Below, piece by piece: positions 17,470-25,153 of a DNA stretch of 64,000 nucleotides (position 1 is its first letter; each line of letters opens with the position of its first letter). The notes below the pieces were generated by a model. It did no database searches. It was not told the origin of the DNA and worked only from the letters and a program-made list of their open reading frames with translations. A program made the translations under genes and the position numbers. Source of the DNA: an uncultured Eubacteriales bacterium. GTDB taxonomy: Bacteria > Bacillota > Clostridia > Oscillospirales > Acutalibacteraceae. The stretch covers positions 124,001 through 188,000 of the forward strand of contig CAKSDI010000004.1 of assembly GCA_934445035.1 (NCBI GenBank), written 5' to 3'.

Positions 17470-18162
17470 ATGATGAAAACCGTTAACAGAATTTTACAGA
17501 TTCTCGCAATCGTATTCGGACTCGGTGCAATCGTTCTTTTCTTCCTGCCGTTCGCTGATATCACAACGAACGGAAACGCAGTTACCGCTACCGGCGCACA
17601 GCTGGCGTTCGGAGGCAAGCTTGAAGGATTTGACAATGCTCTTGCAAAATCAGCGGATATTTTATTCTGCTTTTGCCTGACGGTCGTCGGATTCTTATTC
17701 AGCGTTTTCTCTTTCAAGAAAAAAGGCTTAAGATATGCCGCTCCGGCATTCGGTATCGTAACAGCGGTTTATATGCTTGTTATAGCACTTTCGAGCGCTA
17801 ACAAGTTCGTTGATACAAGACCGCTTGAAAATGTAACTGCAGTCAGCTATCATATCTTCGTTTTACTTACTGCGATCGCTCTTTTTGCTTTTACCGTTTC
17901 CGCGGCAGGTTATTTACTTGTCGACGATTATCTTGAGGTAAAAGAATCGAAAAATTCGAAGAAAACTATTTTTAAGAGAATAGCTCTTTTCTTCCGCGAT
18001 TATAAGAGTGAAATTAAAAAGATAGTATGGCCGGGTCCCAGAGACGTTGTTAAAAACACCGTTATAGTGCTTATTATGTGCGCGCTTTTAGGCGTAGTTA
18101 TTTGGGCGCTTGACTATGGGGTCGGAAGTTTGCTTGAGCTTATCCTTGAAAAATCGGCATAA
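17470..18162 (+). CDS. secE: SecE translocase subunit fused to an N-terminal four-helix membrane domain
   Basis: SecE is normally 60-90 residues in Firmicutes; this one has 230. The last ~60 residues are classical SecE: the amphipathic FFRDYKSEIKKIVWPGPRD segment (about residues 174-192), then one transmembrane helix. Ahead of it is an extension with four predicted helices (about 7-28, 61-82, 88-109 and 126-151) and a polar, Ala/Gly-rich loop after the first, which I do not recognise. The SD GGAGGG suits either ATG 17470 or ATG 17473. Its place between rpmG and nusG supports it being the real, single secE. As part of SecYEG it clamps SecY in the membrane; the role of the extension is unknown. 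Confidence 0.88.
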   Translation: MMKTVNRILQILAIVFGLGAIVLFFLPFADITTNGNAVTATGAQLAFGGKLEGFDNALAKSADILFCFCLTVVGFLFSVFSFKKKGLRYAAPAFGIVTAVYMLVIALSSANKFVDTRPLENVTAVSYHIFVLLTAIALFAFTVSAAGYLLVDDYLEVKESKNSKKTIFKRIALFFRDYKSEIKKIVWPGPRDVVKNTVIVLIMCALLGVVIWALDYGVGSLLELILEKSA

Positions 18163-18173
18163 GGAGGAAGTTT

Positions 18174-18707
18174 ATGTCTGAAAACAGCGAGGCAAAATGG
18201 TATGTAGTCCATACCTATTCGGGCTACGAAAACAAGGTGGCTTCGGATCTTGCCACGATGGTTGAAAGCCGCGGAATGCAGGATCTTATTCAGGATATAA
18301 AAATTCCTCTTGAAACCGTTACAGAAGTCAAGGAAGACGATCAGACGAGGGAAGTCGAGAGAAAAATTTTCCCCGGATATGTATTTGTTAAAATGATCGT
18401 TACTGACGATAGCTGGTATGTCGTAAGGAATATAAGAGGCTGTACGGGATTTGTCGGTCCCGGATCTAAGCCTGTTCCGCTTACTGACAAAGAGGTTGAA
18501 GATCTCGGCGTTGAAAAGCACAGCGTTGAAGTCGGATACAGTGAGGGAGATATCGTCAAAATCATCAGCGGACCGCTTGAAGGTTACAGCGGAACCGTTA
18601 AATCGATCGATACTGCAAACAATAATGTTTGCGTTGTTCTTTCGATGTTCGGAAGAGAAACTCCGGTTGAGCTTGAGCTTGATCAGATAACCGTTTCGGA
18701 CAAATAA
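18174..18707 (+). CDS. nusG: Transcription termination/antitermination factor NusG
   Basis: The 177-residue protein has the NusG N-terminal domain (WYVVHTYSGYENKVASDL at the start; FPGYVFVKM and RNIRGCTGFVG, the RNA-polymerase-binding surface) and a C-terminal KOW domain (GDIVKIISGPLEGYSGTVKSID, about residues 125-146). It binds the polymerase clamp, modulates pausing and couples to ribosomal protein S10. It follows secE by 11 bases with RBS AAGGAGG, as in almost all bacteria. Length and motifs are ordinary. Confidence 0.96.
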   Translation: MSENSEAKWYVVHTYSGYENKVASDLATMVESRGMQDLIQDIKIPLETVTEVKEDDQTREVERKIFPGYVFVKMIVTDDSWYVVRNIRGCTGFVGPGSKPVPLTDKEVEDLGVEKHSVEVGYSEGDIVKIISGPLEGYSGTVKSIDTANNNVCVVLSMFGRETPVELELDQITVSDK

Positions 18708-18713
18708 TATAAG

Positions 18714-18871
18714 AGCAGTATCTTGCTCTTTGTGCGACACTTTCATTTTTACCGCACGGTAAAGGTTAACCGTCTGTGCGGCGTTATTGCGAATGTGTCG
18801 GGTGGGAGGAAATTTTATTTCCGCCGAGTGTTAATAAAACACGGTTACCACGAATTTTGGAGGTGCTATTA
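18714..18871 (+). promoter_or_regulatory. Structured leader before rplK-rplA
   Basis: The ~160-base gap holds a small AGAGCA/TGCTCT hairpin and a nested structure: CGACAC (18735) pairs with GTGTCG (18795) and encloses CCGCAC (18752) with GTGCGG (18776). There is no T-run after it. In many bacteria L1 represses its own L11-L1 mRNA through a leader site, so this is a plausible L1 target. No promoter was seen here. The assignment is inference. Confidence 0.4.
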
Positions 18872-19297
18872 ATGGCTCAGAAAATTACAGGTTATATTAA
18901 ATTGCAGATTCCCGCCGGAAAAGCTACACCGGCTCCCCCGGTAGGTCCTGCTCTCGGTCAGTACGGCCTTAATATTATGGAATTCACCAAGGCCTTTAAC
19001 GAAAAGACCAAAAATGACGCAGGTCTTATTATCCCGGTCGTTATCACCGTTTATGCAGACCGCTCGTTTACTTTTATTACAAAGACTCCGCCCGCTGCCG
19101 TTCTTATTAAGAAGGCTTGCGGTATTGAAACCGCTTCCGGCACACCTAACAAAACAAAGGTTGCCAAGATCACAAGCGAGCAGATCAGAAAAATCGCAGA
19201 AACCAAAATGCCCGATCTTAACGCGGCAAGCATTGAATCCGCAATGAGTATGATCGCAGGTACCGCTCGCAGTATGGGCGTAGAAGTAGTCGATTAG
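18872..19297 (+). CDS. rplK: 50S ribosomal protein L11
   Basis: The 141-residue protein starts at ATG 18872 (MAQKITGYIKLQIPAG), with TTGGAGGTG before it. It shows the N-terminal loop GKATPAPPVGPALGQYGLN that contacts the GTPase-associated centre, and the C-terminal rRNA-binding domain with TSEQIRKIAE and AGTARSMGV. It binds 23S rRNA in the stalk base and is needed for factor GTPase control and stringent response sensing. It is followed by rplA in the usual order. Confidence 0.96.
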   Translation: MAQKITGYIKLQIPAGKATPAPPVGPALGQYGLNIMEFTKAFNEKTKNDAGLIIPVVITVYADRSFTFITKTPPAAVLIKKACGIETASGTPNKTKVAKITSEQIRKIAETKMPDLNAASIESAMSMIAGTARSMGVEVVD

Positions 19298-19353
19298 TTC
19301 TCTCTTGTGGGAGGAAAATTCCGATTTAACCACTTATTGGGAGGTAAATTTTA

Positions 19354-20049
19354 ATGAAACACGGAAAAAAGTATAATGATAGTGTAAAACTTATTGAAGC
19401 AGGTAAGTTTTATGATGTTGACGAGGCGGTTGCTGTTGCCGTAAAGACAGGTACTGCTAAGTTTGACGAAACAGTTGAAGTTCATGTTCGTTTGGGTGTT
19501 GACTCCCGTCACGCTGATCAGCAGGTCAGAGGCGCGGTCGTTCTTCCGAACGGAACAGGTAAAGATGTTAAAGTTCTCGTTATCGCTAAGCCCGACAAGG
19601 TAGAGGCTGCTCTCGCAGCAGGCGCAGATTTTGCAGGCGGCGAAGAGATCGTTGCAAAAATCCAGAAAGAAAACTGGCTCGATTTCGATGTTGTTATCGC
19701 AACACCTGATATGATGGGTATGGTCGGCCGTTTAGGTAAGGTTTTAGGCCCCCGCGGTCTTATGCCTACTCCTAAAGCAGGAACCGTTACACCCGATGTC
19801 GTAAAAGCAGTTAATGAGGCTAAAGCCGGTAAGATCGAATACCGTCTTGATAAGACCAACATTATCCACTGCCCCATCGGCAAGGTTTCTTTCGGCGCAG
19901 AGAAGATCAAGCAGAACTTTGATACTCTTATGGACGCAATCGTTAAGGCTAAACCTGCCGCTACAAAGGGTCAGTACATCAAGTCCTGCGTTATCGCTAC
20001 GACTATGGGCCCCGGCGTTAAGCTTAATGTTGCTAAATTCGGCGCATAA
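19354..20049 (+). CDS. rplA: 50S ribosomal protein L1
   Basis: The 231-residue protein matches L1 along its full length: the N-terminal KYNDSVKLIEAGKFYDVDEAV, FDETVEVHVRLGVD, the conserved PTPKAGTVTPDV and LDKTNIIHCPIGKVSF motifs, and TTMGPGVKLN at the C-terminus. It forms the mobile L1 stalk that helps release deacylated tRNA and, in many bacteria, represses its own operon. A strong terminator follows, and the next gene is a minus-strand cell-wall hydrolase, so rplJ-rplL-rpoB are not linked here. Confidence 0.96.
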   Translation: MKHGKKYNDSVKLIEAGKFYDVDEAVAVAVKTGTAKFDETVEVHVRLGVDSRHADQQVRGAVVLPNGTGKDVKVLVIAKPDKVEAALAAGADFAGGEEIVAKIQKENWLDFDVVIATPDMMGMVGRLGKVLGPRGLMPTPKAGTVTPDVVKAVNEAKAGKIEYRLDKTNIIHCPIGKVSFGAEKIKQNFDTLMDAIVKAKPAATKGQYIKSCVIATTMGPGVKLNVAKFGA

Positions 20050-20070
20050 TTTAAAATTATAATTTTTTAG

Positions 20071-20104
20071 ATCACTTCGGATTTTTCCGGAGTGATTTTT
20101 TTAT
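20071..20104 (+). terminator. Terminator after rplA
   Basis: ATCACTTCGG pairs with CCGGAGTGAT around ATTTTT and is followed by TTTTTTATTTTTT. It closes the L33-SecE-NusG-L11-L1 series. Confidence 0.88.
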
Positions 20105-20108
20105 TTTT

Positions 20109-20762
20109 TCAGCTGCAAAAGCGGTGGCTTCCGATAGTGGTTATCACAGGGCGGGAAAGTATCCATTTTGAGGTCGAGGTTTTGGGATTATAGTAATAGA
20201 TAGCTCCGCCGGAAGGGTCAAGTCCGTTTATCGCGTCGCGCGCGGCGCTGTAGGCGCTGTCAGCCACAGCCTCATAAAACTGACCGTCGCTTAAACATGT
20301 GAAAGCTCCCTTTTGATATATTACCCCCGAAAGAGTGTCGGGGAAAGAGGGGTGCTCCACGCGGTTAAGTATCACCGCTCCGACTGCCACCTGCCCCGAA
20401 TATGATTCACCTCTTGCCTCTGCCGAAATAACGCGGGCAAGCAGATTAAAATCAGAAGAGGAGTATCCGTTATTATCCTGTTTGTTCAGTCCTAAAGCCT
20501 TTAAAGTCTTTTCCCCGACAATACCGTCGGCAGATAATCCGCAGTCGGACTGAAACTGCTTTACGGCATTTTTCGTTCCTGTGCCGAAAATACCGTCGAC
20601 ATTGCCCGAATAATATCCCTTTTCCTTTAAGACCGACTGTATACTTTTGACCTCTTCGCCCGTTGATCCCATTTTAGAAAGCGCCGCTGCGGAAACTCCT
20701 AAAATAAGAGCCGAAATAATCACTATGCACATAAAAATATAAAATTTTTTCAAAAATCTCAC
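20109..20762 (-). CDS. sleB: SleB-type spore cortex-lytic enzyme / cell wall hydrolase
   Basis: The 217-residue exported protein has a signal peptide or anchor (hydrophobic ~8-27), a peptidoglycan-binding domain (about 30-92; VKSIQSVLKEKGYYSGNVDGIFGTGT and QFQSDCGLSADGIVG), and a Hydrolase_2/SleB catalytic domain (about 100-217). The catalytic Glu lies in ISAEARGES; the domain continues with GQVAVGAVILNRV and ends GSHRFC. The family cuts muramic-delta-lactam-containing spore cortex during germination, although vegetative relatives exist. It stands alone, convergent with rplA and divergent from spoIIE, a sporulation neighbourhood that favours the cortex role. Confidence 0.85.
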   Translation of the reverse strand: MRFLKKFYIFMCIVIISALILGVSAAALSKMGSTGEEVKSIQSVLKEKGYYSGNVDGIFGTGTKNAVKQFQSDCGLSADGIVGEKTLKALGLNKQDNNGYSSSDFNLLARVISAEARGESYSGQVAVGAVILNRVEHPSFPDTLSGVIYQKGAFTCLSDGQFYEAVADSAYSAARDAINGLDPSGGAIYYYNPKTSTSKWILSRPVITTIGSHRFCS

Positions 20763-20839
20763 TTCCCGAAGTTATTTTATGCACAATTCGCTTTTTTTTA
20801 CATTAAAATTACATAAATTTCAAAGTTTTGCTTATCTAC

Positions 20840-20873
20840 TTTGACAAATTATTTAATTTATAAAATGTATAAT
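20840..20873 (+). promoter_or_regulatory. spoIIE promoter with 21-bp spacer and overlapping Spo0A box
   Basis: TTGACA at 20841 and TATAAT at 20868 are both perfect but separated by 21 bases, too far for ordinary sigma-A use. The sequence TTTGACAAA (20840-20848) reads TTTGTCAAA on the minus strand, matching the Spo0A box consensus TTTGTCRAA and covering the -35. This is the arrangement known for Spo0A-activated spoIIE and spoIIG promoters of Bacillus. Confidence 0.75.
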
Positions 20874-20906
20874 TAAATAAAAAAACGGAATCAGGAGGCA
20901 GTGAGA

Positions 20907-23207
20907 TTGAAAGATATTGTAAAAAAAAGAAGTTACCGATCCCTCGATACTTCTTCACAGCTTATTAAAATCGGAATACATATTCTTTTCGGAGCGGCGG
21001 CTTTTATAGGGGCAAGAGGAGTTGTGGCGAAAAGAATAATGCCGTTCGGGCTTTCATTTGTTGCAGGAAGTCCCTGGCAGTATGCACCGTCGGCGGCGAT
21101 AGGCGCATTTTTAGCATATTTTTTCCCTGCGGCAGGGACAAGCGGTTTTAAATACATCACGGCGGTGCTCGGAGTATTAGCGCTAAAGCTTATATTTTCA
21201 AATAAAAACAAAATTTCAAAAAATCCCGTTTTCGCCGCTTTTGCCGCATTTTGCGCAAATCTTGCAACAGGCATTGCCGCGACGATGAATACAGGCTATA
21301 AGCTTATAGACTTATTAGCCGAAACTCTCCTATGTGCTGCGGGAGCATATTTGGTTTCAAAGACCTATAACGCGGTACAGCACAGAAGCTGCGGTCTTTC
21401 TCCCGACGAGCTATGCTGTTTGCTTTTATCATTCAGCCTATTGCTTGTGGGACTTAATAATTTAAAAATTTATTCGGTTTCGGTAGGTAAAATTATAGCT
21501 ATCACTCTGATTCTGACCGCCGCGAGGTACGGCGGAACGCTTGCGGGCACTGCCTGCGGAATATGCGCCGCGTTTACAAGTCTTTTATCCTCAAATCCCA
21601 CCGAATCGACATTTTATCTCGGCGGAATGGCGGCAGGAATTTTTTCGGGGCTCGGGAAATATGCAGAAACCGCGGCGTTTACCGTATGCTTTATTGTAAA
21701 CGCGGCTTACGGAACTACGGGCAATATTGCGGCGTCGTTTACCGAGTTTATAATAGGCACCGGAATTTTTTTACTGCTTCCGAGAACGAGCGGAATAGTA
21801 TTCTCAAAGCTTTTTTCAGGAGTGCCTCAGATAACTGTGCCTTCCTGCGCTAAAAAGACGGCGATTATAAGACTTGAAAAAGCGTCGGGCGCGCTTAAAA
21901 AGGTTTCCGATACAGTCGAGCAGGTGTCAACGGAGCTCGGCCGCATAAATTCGCCCGATTTTAACACCCTTATAAGAGAAATAGAGCTTAAAGCCTGCTG
22001 TGGATGCAAGCTGCGAATTCACTGCTGGGAAACCAAAAAAGACGCAACTTTAGAGGCGGTTTTGGGAGTTATAGGTCATATCAAGGAAAGAAAAGACTCG
22101 GATATTATGCAGAGCGTGCCTGATGAATTTAAGGCGAGATGTATAAAAATCAAGGGAACTGTCGGCGTTATAGCGGATAAATACGCGGCATTTGCCTCGA
22201 AAACTGCCGCGGAAAACAGAATTGAAGAGGTAAGGAGCGTGGTTTCCGATCAGTTTGAGGGCATTTCCTGTATGTTAAGAGATCTTGCCGAGGAAATAAG
22301 CAATGAAGAAAAATTTGATAATGCCGCGGCTCTTACTGCCGTGAGCGCGCTCAAAAATATAAATATCAGAGCCTCTTCCGCGGCGGCGAGGATAGACAGG
22401 TACGGCAGAATGACGATAGAAATGCGAATCAAAAAAGCCGACGACTGCATAATCAATAAATTGCAGATTATGAAGACATTAAGTATTGTCTGCGAAAGGG
22501 ATTTTGACGCGCCCGAAATAACCGAGGAGGATAACGAGATATTTTTAAGTATTACCGAACACGCGGTGTATAAAATAGATCTCGGAGTAAGTCAGATAGC
22601 GGCGGCAGGGGGAACTATGAGCGGCGACGCTTACAACTGCTTTACCGACGGCTGCGGAAAATTCATAGCGATCTTAAGCGACGGAATGGGAACGGGCGGA
22701 AGAGCCGCGGTAGACGGTGCGATGGCATCGGGGCTGATGTCAAGACTTCTAAAGGCGGGATTCGGCTACGATTGCTCGCTTAAAATTCTCAATTCCTCAA
22801 TGCTTTTTAAATCGTCAGACGAATCGCTGGCGACGGTGGATATCGCAAGTATCGATCTTTTCACCGGCGAAACCGATATTTACAAAGCCGGCGCCGCTCC
22901 GACCATTGTGAGAAGATCGGGCAGGTGCGGAAGGGCCGAAAGCACCTCGCTGCCCGTGGGAATTCTGCACGATGTTGCTTTTGACAGGGCGGGAATAAGG
23001 CTTAAAAGCGGAGATGTGCTTTTAATGCTCTCCGACGGCGCTTCTTTTGACGGCACCGAATGGATAAGAGCGGAGCTTGAATGCTATAAAGACGGCTCTG
23101 CCAAAGATCTTGCAGAAAAAATTGCCGAAAGCGCGCGCCGCAGAAGAACTGACGGCCACGAAGACGATATAACCGTGATTGCGGCTATTCTTGAAAAAGC
23201 CTCTTAA
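20907..23207 (+). CDS. spoIIE: Stage II sporulation protein E, membrane PP2C phosphatase
   Basis: The ~766-residue protein starts best at TTG 20907, 8 bases after AGGAGG; GTG 20901 is only 2 bases away. The N-terminal ~300 residues are hydrophobic with about ten helices, followed by a central regulatory region with a KACCGCKLRIHCW cysteine motif (about residues 360-372). The C-terminal PP2C domain has ILSDGMGTGGRAA and LMLSDGASFDG, with the metal-binding Asp residues. In Bacillus it dephosphorylates SpoIIAA, freeing sigma-F in the forespore, and acts at the polar septum. The promoter above is of the Spo0A-activated type. Its 3' end overlaps that of spoIID by 4 bases on the opposite strand. 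Confidence 0.94.
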   Translation: MKDIVKKRSYRSLDTSSQLIKIGIHILFGAAAFIGARGVVAKRIMPFGLSFVAGSPWQYAPSAAIGAFLAYFFPAAGTSGFKYITAVLGVLALKLIFSNKNKISKNPVFAAFAAFCANLATGIAATMNTGYKLIDLLAETLLCAAGAYLVSKTYNAVQHRSCGLSPDELCCLLLSFSLLLVGLNNLKIYSVSVGKIIAITLILTAARYGGTLAGTACGICAAFTSLLSSNPTESTFYLGGMAAGIFSGLGKYAETAAFTVCFIVNAAYGTTGNIAASFTEFIIGTGIFLLLPRTSGIVFSKLFSGVPQITVPSCAKKTAIIRLEKASGALKKVSDTVEQVSTELGRINSPDFNTLIREIELKACCGCKLRIHCWETKKDATLEAVLGVIGHIKERKDSDIMQSVPDEFKARCIKIKGTVGVIADKYAAFASKTAAENRIEEVRSVVSDQFEGISCMLRDLAEEISNEEKFDNAAALTAVSALKNINIRASSAAARIDRYGRMTIEMRIKKADDCIINKLQIMKTLSIVCERDFDAPEITEEDNEIFLSITEHAVYKIDLGVSQIAAAGGTMSGDAYNCFTDGCGKFIAILSDGMGTGGRAAVDGAMASGLMSRLLKAGFGYDCSLKILNSSMLFKSSDESLATVDIASIDLFTGETDIYKAGAAPTIVRRSGRCGRAESTSLPVGILHDVAFDRAGIRLKSGDVLLMLSDGASFDGTEWIRAELECYKDGSAKDLAEKIAESARRRRTDGHEDDITVIAAILEKAS

Positions 23208-24172
23208 TTTTTTATCTCGCAACCGGGGTAATAGTGGCTGAGTATCTCTTTATATCCGCTGCCCTGGGCGGCAAGATATTTTGCGCCCGTTTGGCTCATT
23301 CCGACATTATGGCCGTAACCTGATACGGTGAAAGTGAATTTTGAGTCGCTATAAGATATTTCAAATGCGCGCGATCTGAGATTAAGTGCCTTTGAAATTT
23401 CACTTCCGCTTAATTTTTTACCGTTCAGTTTAAGCGATTTTACAAGCCCCGAGGAGGTCTTTTCAAAATCGGAAAAGGATTTTTCGGTGATATCTTCTGT
23501 GATTTTAAGCTTTTCTTTAAGCTCGTCTTTGGTAAAAGAAGCGCTTGAGCGATAACCCTGAGCAAGCTTATCAAAAGAGCTGTCGCAAGGGATAAGATAA
23601 GGCAGATCGGATGAAAAAACATCGCTGCATTTATCGGTGAGCCCGGGAGAGATCGCAAAATAAGGAGTAAAAGCAATTTCGCTTTTATATGTAAGATATT
23701 CTCCTTTTACAGAGGATATTATTTTACTTAAAAATTCCTCGTTTTTTTGAGAATTATCTTTCCAGCCCTCTAAAATTTCCGATTTATCCTTAAATGCCTG
23801 ATCGACTGTATAGTCATCGGTTATATCATATTCTGCGGCGCTCTTTTGCGCCGCAAGTTTTTTTCTCTCGGCAAATGTATATGCCGCAACAGCCTGGGCT
23901 TTAAGCGCTTCTTCGCCGTAAGATATAGGCATTTCGCTTGCCACAACGCAGAAAATATATTCCTCTGCGGATATTTTTTCGGTTTTTTTAAGCTTTGTGC
24001 GGTAAAGCCTGAAAGTTTCTTCTTTCTTTACTTTTGTTATGCTCTCGGCAGGCTTTGCGGAGGTCTTGACCGAAGGAGCGGTTTGAGCTTTGAATTTAAC
24101 TGCCGGAAATAACAAAATGCTTAAAATGAGAGCGGCTGACACAATTAAAGCCGCTTTTATATTTTCCGCCAA
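23204..24172 (-). CDS. spoIID: Stage II sporulation protein D, lytic transglycosylase
   Basis: The protein is ~322 residues from TTG 24172, 7 bases after GGGAGG; GTG 24178 is too close to that site. An N-terminal membrane anchor (residues ~8-22) is followed by the SpoIID domain: AEEYIFCVVASEMPISYGEEALKAQ with the catalytic Glu and the AQAVAAYTFAERKK helix, then a C-terminal SGYGHNVGMSQTGAKYLA and ILSHYYPG signature. The enzyme cleaves glycan strands during engulfment of the forespore, working with SpoIIM and SpoIIP, which are not in the window. It converges on spoIIE with a 4-base overlap of stop codons. Confidence 0.92.
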   Translation of the reverse strand: MAENIKAALIVSAALILSILLFPAVKFKAQTAPSVKTSAKPAESITKVKKEETFRLYRTKLKKTEKISAEEYIFCVVASEMPISYGEEALKAQAVAAYTFAERKKLAAQKSAAEYDITDDYTVDQAFKDKSEILEGWKDNSQKNEEFLSKIISSVKGEYLTYKSEIAFTPYFAISPGLTDKCSDVFSSDLPYLIPCDSSFDKLAQGYRSSASFTKDELKEKLKITEDITEKSFSDFEKTSSGLVKSLKLNGKKLSGSEISKALNLRSRAFEISYSDSKFTFTVSGYGHNVGMSQTGAKYLAAQGSGYKEILSHYYPGCEIKN

Positions 24173-24259
24173 AATCACACCTCCCGGTATTGACTTTTTT
24201 TTATATTTTTTATAAAATAATTATATTAAAATTTTATGTGAATTATGAAAGTGTGAATT

Positions 24260-25075
24260 ATGAAATTATCGCATATAAATATTTATTTTATAACGGCGCT
24301 TATCGTCTGCACTGTGATCAGAGTGTTTCAGCTTGTTTTCACGATAGATCCGCTTACAGGGTTTGTGCTTTCGCAGTACAGCGCTATTGCCGCTTCGATG
24401 ACGGTGATAGTATTCGTTTCTTTTGCGGCGGCGGCGGTTTTCTGCCTGTTTGCAAAAAAGGATATAAAACCCGTTAAAAAAACAGGAAAGCTTTGCGGAA
24501 TTTCCTCGTTTATTTTATCTTTAGCGATCTGCGCGGATATGATAAGCAGAATTTCAGCGCAAAACGAAATAGGGAAAATAGGTCTTTCATTAATTGATAT
24601 TTTCGCTTTTGCAAGCGCCGTGTTTTTTATCATTTTCGGGCTTTCCGCTTTTCTTGATTTTAAGGTTTCGGGAGCGGCTTTCGCGGTGCCGGTTATTTAT
24701 TTTATCGTAAAGCTTATAAATGTTTTTATAAAAATCGCTTATATCGCGCTTATCACGGATAATGTGTTTTTAATTGCGGGAATTTGCTTTACCCTTGTAT
24801 TTATGCTTGAATTTGCAAAGGCTTATAACGGATTTGAAAAGGATATAATCGGAAGAAAACTGCTTATAGGGGCATACGGTGCGATATTCTTCAATGTTTG
24901 CGCGTGCCTGCCTCAGCTTATTTGCAAATTTTCAGGTAAAAGCATCTCCTTTTCGCAAGGGAGTTCCGATTGCTTTTTAATGCTCGCGGCGGCTCTTTTT
25001 GCCGCAGGCTGCGTGTTTGAATATTTTAAACCGGGCGTCTTTAATGAGCCGTCAGAGATTGACAAAAAGATATAA
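24260..25075 (+). CDS. Polytopic membrane protein of unknown function
   Basis: The protein has 271 residues with about seven or eight hydrophobic segments (near 9-29, 43-64, 76-96, 111-132, 136-160, 167-186, 201-219 and 232-250) and short charged loops. No motif that I can tie to a known transporter or enzyme. The ATG at 24260 lies in the second copy of a 14-base direct repeat (TGTGAATTATGAAA, 15-base period). The first copy would give only a three-codon ORF, so the second start is used. The ribosome site is weak. The murA promoter -35 lies inside the last codons, so the gene ends where murA transcription begins. Confidence 0.6.
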   Translation: MKLSHINIYFITALIVCTVIRVFQLVFTIDPLTGFVLSQYSAIAASMTVIVFVSFAAAAVFCLFAKKDIKPVKKTGKLCGISSFILSLAICADMISRISAQNEIGKIGLSLIDIFAFASAVFFIIFGLSAFLDFKVSGAAFAVPVIYFIVKLINVFIKIAYIALITDNVFLIAGICFTLVFMLEFAKAYNGFEKDIIGRKLLIGAYGAIFFNVCACLPQLICKFSGKSISFSQGSSDCFLMLAAALFAAGCVFEYFKPGVFNEPSEIDKKI

Positions 25076-25087
25076 ATTGTATATAAT
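25059..25087 (+). promoter_or_regulatory. Sigma-A promoter of murA
   Basis: Consensus TTGACA at 25059, exactly 17 bases, then consensus TATAAT at 25082. The -35 overlaps the final codons of the membrane-protein gene. It is one of the strongest promoters in the window by match. Confidence 0.85.
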
Positions 25088-25153
25088 ATTTAAATAAACA
25101 GCACATAATGTATATAAGTATTTATATTTAATTTGAAACTGGAGTTGCCGGGT

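Noticed and set aside
24237..24265. Direct repeat TGTGAATTATGAAA with 15-base period before the membrane-protein gene
   Set aside because: It gives a three-codon ORF ending in TGA and then the real start; too short and AT-rich to claim a regulatory role.
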